This document shows, one piece after another, positions 7,751 through 16,556 of a DNA stretch of 64,000 nucleotides (positions are counted from its first letter, which is position 1; each line of letters opens with the position of its first letter). The position numbers and the translations under genes were made by a program. This DNA comes from Burkholderia anthina (GTDB taxonomy: Bacteria; Pseudomonadota; Gammaproteobacteria; Burkholderiales; Burkholderiaceae): the NCBI RefSeq assembly GCF_902498995.1, contig NZ_CABVLY010000017.1, positions 124,001 through 188,000 on the forward strand. Reading direction: 5' to 3'. The notes below the pieces were generated by a model that saw only the letters and a program-made list of their open reading frames with translations, was not told the DNA's origin and made no database searches.

Positions 7751-10275
7751 TGCGGCTCCCGGTTGTTGCAGACTACATCCATCATTTGCTCTTCATTGTC
7801 TTTTTGCAGAAGCGCGGGTTCGACAGTGAACGAGCAGCGTTTTTCCGCGGAATTGCCCCATGTAGCGGAATATTCGACGGGGCCGTCCTTCATGCCGGAT
7901 AGAAATACGCGTCCCATCGGTCCCACGGCACCTTTTTCCTGACCGTCCTGATCCTGGACCATTGCGCCGAAAGGCACGTCTTCGCCATCGGGCGAACGCA
8001 GGCGCGCGAACATGCGCATGCCGACGTCGGCGCGCAGAACCGAGTAAGTCACGGCTCCTCGTGTCGGTGCGACGGACACGGCCGATTCGACCAGGTCGAC
8101 GTTGTCCTTTGCCGTTTGCGTCGCGTCGACCGAGATACGATTCCGTCGATACGGCACAAGGCTGGGCACCACGGCGCGGCCATTCGAGTCGGTCGTCACG
8201 CCCGGATACCCGTCGACCATCACTCCCGCGGCTTCGGGCACTTCGATGATGCCTACGGTCTCGCCCAGCGGTTGCGAGAACAATGGCCCTTGACGGTCCA
8301 CGATCATGCCGCCGCCAACGGAAATCTGCGACTGACGAGAGTTGGAGCCTTCGTTGTGGCTGACGCCGATATTGCCCTTCGATCCCTGGTAATAGAGCGA
8401 ACCGTAGGCGTTGTGCGGGCCGCGGGTCGACTTGGCAAGTTGCGCGGTATACGAAAGGTTTTTGCCGGCGAGCAGCGAGCCAAACAGGCTTGCCTGATGG
8501 TTCATGTTGCCGTTGCCGTCGCCCCGAAGCTGATATGCCGCGGAAGTTGCACTCTGCCCGAGCGGCATCGATACATTCAGTAATACCTGACGTTCCTTGC
8601 GCGGGCTTTGGCCGTTCGAGATTTCGTTGTAGTTGATGCTGGTCGTTGCTTTGCGGATCGATGTCGCATAGCTGACCTGCAAGAGCGTGTCCGTGCCGCG
8701 GGAATCGCGGTACGCCTGGCGCGTGGCCGTTGCGTAAAGCGACCCATAAGCTCCGAACTGCTGGGCAATGCTGGCGCTCAATTCCGTACGCAAGTTGCCT
8801 TGATATTTCCAGCCTCGGCTGTTTTCGTGCGCGGCCTGTGCAAATGAACGATAGCCTTCCGTCATGTAGCGCGTGCTGACCATGCGGAAGTGCGTACCAT
8901 ACCCAGGCAGCGATTTCGCGTAAGTCAGCCGCAACGCGCTGCCCGATACGCGGGGAGCGTTCGGCGAGTAAACGTGGGTGCGCGTGATGTCGATCGCCAG
9001 GGCGCCGAAATTCTTCAGGTTCAAGCCGGTTCCGGCCGCGACGGCACCGTAGATGCCGGACAGGATGGCGCTGCCGTAGAGGGTGACATCCGAGGTCAGC
9101 CCGTATGCGACCATGCCCTGGCCCACGTACGGGCCATTGCTCAAGGACGAATCCCGATAGCGCCCGACGGCCACGCTGTAGTTCACCAATCCGTCTCGCA
9201 CCAGCGTCGGAAGCGCGGCATAAGGCTGCGTATAGCGCGTTGTGGCGCCGTCTGCTTCGATGATGGTGATTTCGAGATCTCCGGCCCCCGGGGTGGCATA
9301 CAGGTCGTCGATCACGAACGGGCCAGGTGGAACGTACACCTTGTTGATCACATAGCCGTTCTGACGAATCGTTACTTCCGCGGAAGTGCGCGCGATGCCG
9401 CGAACGGATGGGGCGTAGCCGCGCATGCTGTCGGGGCGCATGGTTTCGTCGGTTTGCAACTGGACGCCGCGTAATCCGAAGCTGTCGACGCCGATGCCCG
9501 TCGTATACGTGTCGCCGATCGTCAGGCGAGAGTGGAGGCCGAGCAATGCACGCTCGGCATACGCGGTCCGCGATTCGAATCTCGAGCCATGATGATCGCG
9601 ATTGAACGTCGACAGATTGCGGAAGCGCCACGGGCCGACATTGAAGCCGGCGCTGATGTTTGCATACAGGCTGCTCTGCTGGTTCAGGTGATCGTGGTTG
9701 CCGTTGAGCTGATAATTGAACATCAATGCGGTCGTGCCGTTGTCGAGCTGGTCGACCGGCACAGTGCCTCGCGCGCGACGCAACATGGCCGCCTGGGGCA
9801 CGGAAATTTCGAGCGTTTGCGTGGCGACGTTGAACTGTGCGCTCGCTTGCGGGATCGCCTCGGCGATGTCGATGCAAGCGTCTTCGGCAGCCTTGGAAAT
9901 GGATTCGAATGCAGCCGTGTTGATGTTCCATCGCGCGAGCTGGGCGCGCGTGAGGCAAGGCGTCGCATCGACATCTTCGCTGGATGCGACCATGTCGATG
10001 TCTTCTTTTTCGAAGCGTTCACCATTGACCGCGATCGTCGCCTGGTATCGACCTGGCAGCACTCGGTTACCGAATGCAAAGACGGAGAGATCGACCTGTT
10101 GCGGGCCACCGCCGAGGTGGAGGAATTCGTTGTTGAATACGGCCTTGTCGCCGTCGGCCGTTGCCGTGAGTGGCGTAATACCGCTTCCCGTGAGCAACGC
10201 CATCGACAGCAAAAGACGCACACGCGAAAGAGGCCTGACTACCGTACCGCGAGAATCTGAGACTTTATACCGCAT
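7747..10275 (-). CDS. Outer-membrane fimbrial usher (FimD/PapC family), operon 1
   Basis: An 842-aa outer-membrane assembly platform that recruits chaperone-subunit complexes and secretes the fibre. Domain order is visible: signal peptide, N-terminal periplasmic domain (VFNNEFLHLGGGPQQVDLSVF), beta-barrel with conserved motifs (RMVSTRYMTEGY, LQVSYATSIRK), plug region within the barrel (GVQLQTDETMRPDSMRGYAP, VYVPPGPFVIDDL), and C-terminal domains (GRAVVPSLVPYRRNRISVD, then CSFTVEP). It starts 5 bases after the chaperone stop and overlaps the adhesin start. Confidence 0.96.
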   Translation of the reverse strand: MRYKVSDSRGTVVRPLSRVRLLLSMALLTGSGITPLTATADGDKAVFNNEFLHLGGGPQQVDLSVFAFGNRVLPGRYQATIAVNGERFEKEDIDMVASSEDVDATPCLTRAQLARWNINTAAFESISKAAEDACIDIAEAIPQASAQFNVATQTLEISVPQAAMLRRARGTVPVDQLDNGTTALMFNYQLNGNHDHLNQQSSLYANISAGFNVGPWRFRNLSTFNRDHHGSRFESRTAYAERALLGLHSRLTIGDTYTTGIGVDSFGLRGVQLQTDETMRPDSMRGYAPSVRGIARTSAEVTIRQNGYVINKVYVPPGPFVIDDLYATPGAGDLEITIIEADGATTRYTQPYAALPTLVRDGLVNYSVAVGRYRDSSLSNGPYVGQGMVAYGLTSDVTLYGSAILSGIYGAVAAGTGLNLKNFGALAIDITRTHVYSPNAPRVSGSALRLTYAKSLPGYGTHFRMVSTRYMTEGYRSFAQAAHENSRGWKYQGNLRTELSASIAQQFGAYGSLYATATRQAYRDSRGTDTLLQVSYATSIRKATTSINYNEISNGQSPRKERQVLLNVSMPLGQSATSAAYQLRGDGNGNMNHQASLFGSLLAGKNLSYTAQLAKSTRGPHNAYGSLYYQGSKGNIGVSHNEGSNSRQSQISVGGGMIVDRQGPLFSQPLGETVGIIEVPEAAGVMVDGYPGVTTDSNGRAVVPSLVPYRRNRISVDATQTAKDNVDLVESAVSVAPTRGAVTYSVLRADVGMRMFARLRSPDGEDVPFGAMVQDQDGQEKGAVGPMGRVFLSGMKDGPVEYSATWGNSAEKRCSFTVEPALLQKDNEEQMMDVVCNNREPQ

Positions 10276-10280
10276 GATAC

Positions 10281-11039
10281 TTAGTGTGAAGCACTGCTTT
10301 CGCGTTGCTTGTCCGATTTAAAATTGACCCGAATCGTCGGGATATCTTCCGTCGCGCCAAAATCGTTCACGATGGAGTAGGTGAGTCGAATATTGTCTTC
10401 GCAGCGCGGCAGGCTCCAGTCATGCGTGGAGAACGGTGCGACTGCGCCGATATTCAATTTGTTCTGACTGTTATTGCCGTACTCAACGGTAAGGCCCGAG
10501 AACGTCGAGTAATATGCAGAGGTATTTTTAACCGTCAGATCGCATGCTCCGGTTTTATCGTTCCTGGCTATATTCCATTGCAGCATGGCAGGGCCGCGCT
10601 GATCCGGATTCAGGCCGGGCGGGCGGTAGAAAAGCTTGATTCGAGTGCGAATGGCGATTTGGAGAACGTTGTCGCGGTTGTCCGCCTTTGGAATTTCCTT
10701 GACGTTGAGCCAATACATCGACTCGCGGTCTTTCGGTAGCGTATCGCGGACCTTCAATACCCTGAGCAATCCTTCGCGCTTTCCGTCTATTCTCGAAAGA
10801 GCAGGAGTAACGAAGAACGGGGTATCGGTGCTTCCATCTTGCGCCTCAACCCATGCCTGGACTACATACGGAACATCGGACGCATTTTGGGCATTGGTCG
10901 AAGCTTCGCGTTTGGTGCCGTCGAAGACGAGTCGGGTGCCTGACAAAACGATCCCGGCATCGGCATGCTGGCTCAATAGCATGCCTCCGAACAGTGCAAG
11001 AGCAAGAAATGAGGTGGCTCGAGGAAACATTTGATTCAA
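10281..11039 (-). CDS. Periplasmic fimbrial chaperone (PapD/FimC family), operon 1
   Basis: A 252-aa protein with a signal peptide (FLALALFGGMLLSQHADA). The PapD-type features are the GTRLVFDGTKREAS N-terminal strand, the conserved Arg/Lys subunit-carboxylate anchor region, the strand motif around RDTLPKDRESMYWLNVKEIP, and AIRTRIKLFYRPPGL. It folds pilus subunits in the periplasm by donor-strand complementation and hands them to the adjacent usher. It is separated from the pilin by about 60 bases containing a GC hairpin. Confidence 0.95.
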   Translation of the reverse strand: MNQMFPRATSFLALALFGGMLLSQHADAGIVLSGTRLVFDGTKREASTNAQNASDVPYVVQAWVEAQDGSTDTPFFVTPALSRIDGKREGLLRVLKVRDTLPKDRESMYWLNVKEIPKADNRDNVLQIAIRTRIKLFYRPPGLNPDQRGPAMLQWNIARNDKTGACDLTVKNTSAYYSTFSGLTVEYGNNSQNKLNIGAVAPFSTHDWSLPRCEDNIRLTYSIVNDFGATEDIPTIRVNFKSDKQRESSASH

Positions 11040-11053
11040 TCGATCGGGTGACG

Positions 11054-11073
11054 CGCCGGGCTTGCGCCCGGCG
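11054..11073 (-). other. GC-rich hairpin between pilin and chaperone genes, operon 1
   Basis: A perfect 8-bp stem (CGCCGGGC at 11054-11061, GCCCGGCG at 11066-11073) with loop TTGC lies in the 60-base gap after the major pilin stop. There is no T-run, so it is more likely a partial terminator or 3'-end stabiliser that raises pilin mRNA over chaperone/usher mRNA. Confidence 0.65.
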
Positions 11074-11099
11074 GTGATGCAAAGCTGGATTAGCTAAGA

Positions 11100-11657
11100 T
11101 CAGTTATAGGAAACCGTGAACTGCGCATTTGCGTTCGCGCTGCCGGCCACGACGGGATTGCTCGCCGAGGCCGTCGACTTGTAGTACGCCTGGAATGCCA
11201 GTGCGTTGATGCCGTCTTGAATGGGAATGGCGCCCGATGCGGTCTTCAGCGTCAGTTCTTGCTTGTTGTACACGTCGTAGATGGCGACGGCGACGTTTTG
11301 CGCCGTGGGGCCCGACCCGCCGGCACCCAGCTTCAGAAGATCCGGATTGTTGTCGTCCGGCGTGCCGTCGAACGTGACGCTGGCCGACTTGACGGTATCC
11401 AGGCTGCAGCCCGTGAGATTGATCTGGAAGTTCTTCGGCGTGGACGTGGAGCCCGCGGTCCCCAGCACATTGGTCGAAATCGAACCCAGTTGAACGGTTT
11501 GATTTGCATTGTCGCCGTCGACCGAGCACGGTGCGGTGGTGATCTCGCCGACAAAGTCGATTTGCCCGCTATTGGTGCCGGCGCTTTGCGCCATAGCCGT
11601 GCCCGAAGCAGCGGCCAGTGCGAAAGTAGCGAGTGCGATGGTGCTCTTGATTTTCAT
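11100..11657 (-). CDS. Major fimbrial subunit (pilin), operon 1
   Basis: A 185-aa type 1-like pilin. The signal peptide (MKIKSTIALATFALAAASGTAMA) precedes a mature N-terminal donor strand (SGQIDFVGEITTAPCSVDG). Cysteines in APCSV and TGCSL form the usual disulfide, and the protein ends in FTVSYN with the penultimate aromatic expected of pilins. The start MKIKST was chosen over a 32-residue longer reading because it gives a clean signal peptide and has an AAAGG element upstream. First gene of the fimbrial operon, with 238 bases upstream that probably hold its promoter. Confidence 0.93.
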   Translation of the reverse strand: MKIKSTIALATFALAAASGTAMAQSAGTNSGQIDFVGEITTAPCSVDGDNANQTVQLGSISTNVLGTAGSTSTPKNFQINLTGCSLDTVKSASVTFDGTPDDNNPDLLKLGAGGSGPTAQNVAVAIYDVYNKQELTLKTASGAIPIQDGINALAFQAYYKSTASASNPVVAGSANANAQFTVSYN

Positions 11658-11895
11658 GTTGCTATTACCTTTAGATCTACTGATGAAAAAACGCCGAAAA
11701 ATCGGCATGGTTGTTAACCATCCCATGGTGACGGAATGGCAGTTGGGTCGCATTCGAACCGATTGCGACTGTTAGCGTTTACTACGCTAGATTTCTCTCG
11801 CGACGAGCGCGACGGATCGATCGTCAAGTCGCCTGGGGCGATCCTGACGATGGAAGACCGGAGGGTGTCGAATGAAAACTTAATCGAACGACAAA

Positions 11896-12372
11896 TCAGT
11901 GCTGCAGTGTTTCACTGGCGCGCCGGCGTGCAAGCAGATTCGATAGCGCGCCGATTGCCCAGCAGGCCGGAACGAAGATGGCGCGACGCACGAGCCGGCC
12001 CCGCCAGTGAGGCGTATCGCGCAGTGCCATGTGAAATGCGCTGTCTTCGATGAACCACTTGGTCGGCGTTGCGATCAACGTCATGAACCACCGGTGGCGC
12101 TGCATCAGGGACGCGCATGCGGGCCCCCATATGCGATAGCCGCGCAATACGGTTTCGGACAGCGAATATCGGCAATATGCAACATCGGCGATATATCGGG
12201 AACGATCCACCACGCCGCTACGAAATAGCTCGGTGCAGACTCTCTTGCTGCCCTGGTCGTTTACCCATACATGCAGCTCATTCTCGTTCAGGCGGTATCT
12301 GATTGCCGCCGGTTGCTGCGGCGCATGATCGCGCGAGTGACATGAGGCGAATGTGAGCGCTTGACTCGACAT
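11896..12372 (-). CDS. Unknown 158-aa protein, downstream of ketosynthase
   Basis: Not recognised. The product is basic and Trp/Arg-rich, with a possible membrane-associating segment near the C-terminus (RAIFVPACWAIGALSNLLA, about residues 129-147). The middle region contains RHRWFMTLIATPTKWFIED. It starts 43 bases after the ketosynthase stop and has the same direction, so it is probably the last gene of the 81-aa / ACP / ketosynthase group, ending 238 bases before the fimbrial pilin start. A role as an acyltransferase partner or membrane anchor is possible but nothing in the sequence proves it. Confidence 0.6.
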   Translation of the reverse strand: MSSQALTFASCHSRDHAPQQPAAIRYRLNENELHVWVNDQGSKRVCTELFRSGVVDRSRYIADVAYCRYSLSETVLRGYRIWGPACASLMQRHRWFMTLIATPTKWFIEDSAFHMALRDTPHWRGRLVRRAIFVPACWAIGALSNLLARRRASETLQH

Positions 12373-12415
12373 CAGTCTTTCTCCAGATAATTACAAATAT
12401 TTCGTGCAAGTCATT

Positions 12416-13633
12416 TCAGCAGCGTTTGACAACAAGCACGGTATTGTTGCCACCCATTCCGAATGAGTTGCTGATTGCGTATTCAAGACCGTCGACCTGA
12501 CGGCCGACATGCGGCACATAATCGATACCTCCGCAAGCTGGATCGGCCGCGTCGTAATGCAGCGTCGGCGGAACCTTTTGTTCCTTCACCGCCATCGCGC
12601 AGATCGCCAGTTCCAGCGCGCCGGCGGCGCCAATCAAATGCCCGTGAGAAGACTTCGTGCTACTGACCAACATATTCTCGAGCGAGCGGCCGAAGACGCT
12701 CCGCAGTGCTTCGCTTTCGGAGATGTCGCCGTTGCGTGTTCCAGTGCCGTGCGCATTGACATAGCCCACTTGGCTTGCGTCGATGCCCGCGTCGTCGAGT
12801 GCGCGCTTGATCGCCAGCGCTTGGCCCCCGGGCGTCGGCAGCGTCAGATGGCTGTGATCGTTGCTGGTGCCGTATCCGACCAGTTCGGCGAGCGGTGTTG
12901 CTCCACGGGCCGTTGCGCGGTCGCGGGATTCGAGGACGAGCATGCACGCGCCTTCGGCTAACGCGAAGCCGGAACGACTTCCGCTGAACGGCCGGCAGCC
13001 CGTGGCCGGCGCGCCGGCCGGCTCCGCGCACAGAACGCGCAACTGGCTCCATGCCCGGAGCAGCGGCGGCGTCAGCATGGCTTCGGTACCACCGCAGATG
13101 GCCATGTCCGAATAGCCGTCGCGAATCCGCCGAAACGCTTCGCCAATGGCAACCGCGCCGGCCGAGCACGCGGTTGTGTACGTGAGCGCCTCTGCGGAAG
13201 TTCGGATCGACATTGCCAGATGGGCGGCCGGGGCATGAGGCATCGCGGCCGGAATGGTCAAGAGGATGCTGCGCCGGCCAACGCCGTGGTGTTCGGCGAT
13301 TCCCTCGGACAAGGAGGTCACGCCGCCAATGCCCGTTCCGATATAGACGCCGCAATCGCGCCACGCATCTTCATCCGCGAGCCCGCTGTTCGCCGAGGCC
13401 TGTCGGGCGGCGTACAGCGCCAGCAACGACACGCGATCGAGATTGCGCGACTCCGCGACGGAAAAGTGGGCGGCCATATCGAGATCGACGTAACCGACAT
13501 GACGCTCGATCGCCGGGTCGGGATGGCGGCGAATTCCGTTCTCGCCGGAAACCAGCGCATCGAAGAACGATTCCGGTGCGTTGCCCAGCGGCGCGGTCAG
13601 GCCAACACCTGTAATAACGACATCTCGTGTCAT
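12416..13633 (-). CDS. Beta-ketoacyl-ACP synthase, FabF-like, non-housekeeping
   Basis: A 405-aa condensing enzyme of the FabF/KAS II fold that joins an acyl chain to malonyl-ACP. The full catalytic set is visible: nucleophile Cys156 (TYTTACSAGA), His295 (VNAHGTGTRNGD), Lys327 and His332 (SSTKSSHGHLIGAAGALE). It begins MTRDVVITGVGLTAPLGN and ends in FGMGGNNTVLVVKR, so it is full length. The start overlaps the ACP stop by 4 bases, indicating a dedicated KS-ACP pair. The fatty-acid genes that surround housekeeping fabF (acpP, fabG, fabD) are absent, so a specialised acyl product is likely. Confidence 0.93.
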   Translation of the reverse strand: MTRDVVITGVGLTAPLGNAPESFFDALVSGENGIRRHPDPAIERHVGYVDLDMAAHFSVAESRNLDRVSLLALYAARQASANSGLADEDAWRDCGVYIGTGIGGVTSLSEGIAEHHGVGRRSILLTIPAAMPHAPAAHLAMSIRTSAEALTYTTACSAGAVAIGEAFRRIRDGYSDMAICGGTEAMLTPPLLRAWSQLRVLCAEPAGAPATGCRPFSGSRSGFALAEGACMLVLESRDRATARGATPLAELVGYGTSNDHSHLTLPTPGGQALAIKRALDDAGIDASQVGYVNAHGTGTRNGDISESEALRSVFGRSLENMLVSSTKSSHGHLIGAAGALELAICAMAVKEQKVPPTLHYDAADPACGGIDYVPHVGRQVDGLEYAISNSFGMGGNNTVLVVKRC

Positions 13634-14043
13634 GATGCACCATGCTGGGAGTGGTTTTCGATACGGCTTCCGGTATCGTCCGACGCGCGGATCTGATCGG
13701 CGGAGGGCGTGCCGGACTCGCCTTCTTTCTTGAGTTTCTCTGCCTGACGTGCCTGGATAAGTGCCTGGCCTAGCGCACTGACATTTGACGGGAATGCCCG
13801 ATATGCGGCGGCCGCATCCGCCAACGACGACGCATTGCCTGAATCCAGGTGTTGATCGAATTGAAAACCTTCTTTCTCTTCGATGAGAAGAATGATTTCC
13901 AGCATGGCTAGAGAATCGAAATTGGGGATGACATCGGCGAAAGGCTCGTCGCGCTCGAGGCGATCGATGTCCGCCTGCAATCCGTTTCCTATTAATACGG
14001 AAAGCTCGGACTGGAGATTTTCATCGGAATTGCTGGTATTCAT
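13630..14043 (-). CDS. Acyl carrier protein with long C-terminal tail
   Basis: A 137-aa protein whose first about 80 residues form an acyl/peptidyl carrier domain. The phosphopantetheine attachment site is Ser44 in NFDSLAMLEI, followed by the acidic helix LIEEKEGFQF. The remaining about 55 residues (from about QARQAEKLKKEGE onward) are polar and unlike a normal 78-aa ACP; they may be a flexible tether or docking tail. It is the upstream partner of the adjacent ketosynthase (ATGA overlap) and lies 12 bases after an unknown 81-aa gene. Confidence 0.88.
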   Translation of the reverse strand: MNTSNSDENLQSELSVLIGNGLQADIDRLERDEPFADVIPNFDSLAMLEIILLIEEKEGFQFDQHLDSGNASSLADAAAAYRAFPSNVSALGQALIQARQAEKLKKEGESGTPSADQIRASDDTGSRIENHSQHGAS

Positions 14044-14055
14044 AAGCTCGCTTGA

Positions 14056-14301
14056 TTACGGTTTCGGGAAGGCTGCTTCCAACTCAGGACGCACGGTGCT
14101 GATGCGGCAAATGCTCTCGCGGGCGATCGAAGAAATAGTCCGGTTCGCCCGGGCGACGCCGATCAAACGATGAACGCGTCCGAGGTAAGAAAAAATGCGG
14201 AAACGAATATCAACTGCATTTGCCTGAATGAAGGCCGATCCCGCAGTAATCGCAGCGCGCTTAAAATATCCATTGTCGACATTTCCCGATAAAACATTCA
14301 T
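14056..14301 (-). CDS. Unknown 81-aa protein, first gene of the ACP-ketosynthase group
   Basis: Not recognised. The product (MNVLSGNVDNGYFKRAAITA at the start) has no clear signal peptide or membrane helix, is basic in the middle (YLGRVHRLIGVARANRT), and ends in PELEAAFPKP. It stops 12 bases before the ACP start in the same direction, so it is probably co-transcribed. It could instead be a leader reading frame; confidence reflects that. Confidence 0.5.
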   Translation of the reverse strand: MNVLSGNVDNGYFKRAAITAGSAFIQANAVDIRFRIFSYLGRVHRLIGVARANRTISSIARESICRISTVRPELEAAFPKP

Positions 14302-14904
14302 TACCGATGTCGACGGTTGTCATAGTACCCACCACAATCAACTCTCGACATCGGCCCGTGGCCAAAATAAAAATAGGCCGCAGCCTATTCGCGTGAATCT
14401 GTACTGACTGACGCGAAGCACATGGGCTGTTGCCGGATATTTAAATTCGGTTGCAGCTATCATATTTGCGGGTTGTCCGAGCCACAAAGATTCTCAGCGA
14501 AATCTAAAATCTAGTGCGTTTCGATCAATGAAACGCTCCTGCCCGACCGGCGGGCATTCGGGAGGCATGTAAATCACGCATGCTCGATGCGAGAGAAATC
14601 GACGGGGCAGGTGCGGCTGCGAGGGAGGGGAGTCGTTCCGGCCTGATCGGGATGCCGATTATTGGGGCGGGAAGGCGGTGATCAGGCGTACGGCTCGCTG
14701 CATTCCGTCGTCAGGTTTTTCGCGGGTGTTTCGACAGGACCGCCGCGATACTTCCATCGCATCGGCGGCCATCCGTTTGCATCGCGAATGGCCACGTGCA
14801 TGGCGGCCGTTCGATTGCGATGGCAACAGCGGCAGTGTGTGGGATGCATCGGACTGGTTTTTATCCTGCCGATACGGGCCGGGAGCCGTATCTTTTCGAA
14901 TGCG
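14302..14904. other. 603-bp intergenic region with probable promoter of the ACP-ketosynthase group
   Basis: The first about 260 bases are clearly AT-richer than neighbouring genes and lie upstream of the 81-aa gene. They include an inverted repeat (14304-14354, listed separately). The remainder up to the UPF0126 stop at 14905 has only unconvincing frames. No RNA gene or insertion sequence end was recognised. Confidence 0.6.
14304..14354. promoter_or_regulatory. 10-bp inverted repeat upstream of the 81-aa / ACP / ketosynthase genes
   Basis: CCGATGTCGA (14304-14313) and TCGACATCGG (14345-14354) are perfect inverted copies separated by 31 bases, starting 3 bases upstream of the first ATG. It could be paired operator half-sites for a regulator or the base of a 5'-leader stem-loop; the sequence alone does not decide. 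Confidence 0.4.
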
Positions 14905-15516
14905 TCAGGATTTGTCGCGGTAGACGAGCTTCGGGATGTGCCAGTCGAAATAGATGGCCGACATGCGGAGGATGAAACCGACACCCAGGCAAATCATGAC
15001 GGCTACCCGCTCCGATACCTGAAGATTCAGCAGCACGAGGTACCCGGCTCCGATCAAGAGTGAAATGCTGGCATACATTTCGCGTTTGAAGATGATCGGC
15101 ACGTCACCGCATAGCAGATCCCGCATGATCCCGCCCAGGCATCCCGTGATGATGCCGCTGAGTATCACGACTGTGGACGTCTGGCCGGTCTGCATCGCAA
15201 TGTTGCAGCCGATCAGTGTGAAAGCGACGAGGCCGAGGGCGTCGACGGTCAGGAAGATGGTGCGGAAGTAATGCAGTACGCTGCCGAGCGTCGCACCGAT
15301 CAGCGCGGCGGCTGCCGTGAACCAGATGTACTCGGGATGTTGCACCCATCCGAGCGGGTAGTGACCGAGCAGCATGTCGCGCACCGAGCCTCCCCCTAGC
15401 GCGGTTACGCACCCGACAAAGCATGCGCCGAACAGATCCATGTCGCGGCGGCCCGCGGCCATTGTGCCGCTGACGGCCTCGGCGATGATGGCAACCAGGT
15501 AAACGGTATGCAGCAT
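14905..15516 (-). CDS. UPF0126 / TRIC-type membrane channel (YicG-like)
   Basis: A 203-aa inner-membrane protein made of an internal duplication. Each half carries the family motif: GGGSVRDMLLGHYPLGWVQ and GGIMRDLLCGDVPIIFKREM. About six to seven hydrophobic helices are visible. Prokaryotic members are cation channels related to TRIC. The start MLHTVYLVAIIAEAVSGT was chosen because it has a GAGG element 7 bases upstream; six extra residues are possible. Stands alone, with no operon partner evident. Confidence 0.92.
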   Translation of the reverse strand: MLHTVYLVAIIAEAVSGTMAAGRRDMDLFGACFVGCVTALGGGSVRDMLLGHYPLGWVQHPEYIWFTAAAALIGATLGSVLHYFRTIFLTVDALGLVAFTLIGCNIAMQTGQTSTVVILSGIITGCLGGIMRDLLCGDVPIIFKREMYASISLLIGAGYLVLLNLQVSERVAVMICLGVGFILRMSAIYFDWHIPKLVYRDKS

Positions 15517-15689
15517 AAAAACCTCGCGGCTCAAGATTTCGTTTGCGGTAGCGATTATCGCCCGGAAGCCGCGCTGGCCGGCCCGTATGGCGTGGTGTTG
15601 CCCGTCGCGCCGAAGTCACTCGATCGTGCCGCGGCGGCCACGGACGCATTATGTGCTGTCGCGGCTGCCGCGGTCGTGTCCGGCGTTCG

Positions 15690-16250
15690 TCAAGGGTTCG
15701 ACGACAGGCTCATGCGGCGCATGATGCCGTCACGCTGCACGAAATGGTGCCACAACGCCGCACCGATGTGCAGTACCAGCACGGTATACAGCAGATAGCC
15801 GAGTGCCATGTGAGCGGTGACGGTCCAATGGACCAGCCGTGCGTGCTCGGGGACGAGCGCCGGGAATTCGAAGCCGAGCACCGGCATCGGAATGCGCATT
15901 CCTTTCGCGTTTACGATCGCCCAGCCGATCAGACATTCTGCGACGAGAAAAACATAAAGACCGATGTGGACCGCGTGCGCGGTCCATCGCACCAGCGGGC
16001 TGCCGGCGTGAAGCGGCGGAACGCGCGGCCCCATGAGGCGAGCGATCAGACGCGGGATCACGAGAAACAGGATCGCCATCGCGGAACCGATGTGCGTGAC
16101 CATGGCCAAGCGCATCGAGATCAGATCGGCGCGTACGCAGAGATGGCGGAGTTCCGCGGACAACACGATAAGCATCATCAGGACGACGCCTATCCAGTGC
16201 AATAGCGCGGTGGCGCGGCTATAGCGCGCTGCTTTCGAATGGGCATTCAT
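15690..16250 (-). CDS. Cytochrome b561
   Basis: A 186-aa di-heme inner-membrane cytochrome. Four helices are visible with the expected His ligands (ATALLHWIGVVLMM, MVTHIGSAMAILF, WTAHAVHIGLYVFLVAE, and VTAHMALGYLLYTVLVLHIGAALWHHFVQRDGI in pieces). The family oxidises quinol or passes electrons, for example to superoxide or a periplasmic partner. The start MNAHSKAARYSR has a GGGAGC element 7 bases upstream; an upstream 62-residue extension is not credible. Confidence 0.92.
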   Translation of the reverse strand: MNAHSKAARYSRATALLHWIGVVLMMLIVLSAELRHLCVRADLISMRLAMVTHIGSAMAILFLVIPRLIARLMGPRVPPLHAGSPLVRWTAHAVHIGLYVFLVAECLIGWAIVNAKGMRIPMPVLGFEFPALVPEHARLVHWTVTAHMALGYLLYTVLVLHIGAALWHHFVQRDGIMRRMSLSSNP

Positions 16251-16556
16251 TTTGAGCTCCCTGGGACAGATAGAACATGGCGGCATTCTCGTCAGGTAGG
16301 CCAATGGGCTCAACGTTTTTAATCCAAATCTCAAAGAACATTTCAGATTGCTTTGAGCTTCATTGAATGCATCGAGGCGGGTCGCAAGAATGCACGCAGT
16401 TCCGGCGAGACGCGTGGCGCACCGGAACTTGAGCAACGCCGGCTGCGGATCGACGGGCCGGCCTATCCGGCTAGGTGACTGTTGCTTCCGGTTCTACCGG
16501 GACCACGAAACAGAACCGATGCTTCAACCACCTTGAAAGGTATACAGGAATACAAA
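16251..16556. other. 306-bp intergenic region between cytochrome b561 and the LPMO
   Basis: Divergent promoters are expected here because the flanking genes point away from each other. No further gene, RNA or repeat was recognised. Confidence 0.55.
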
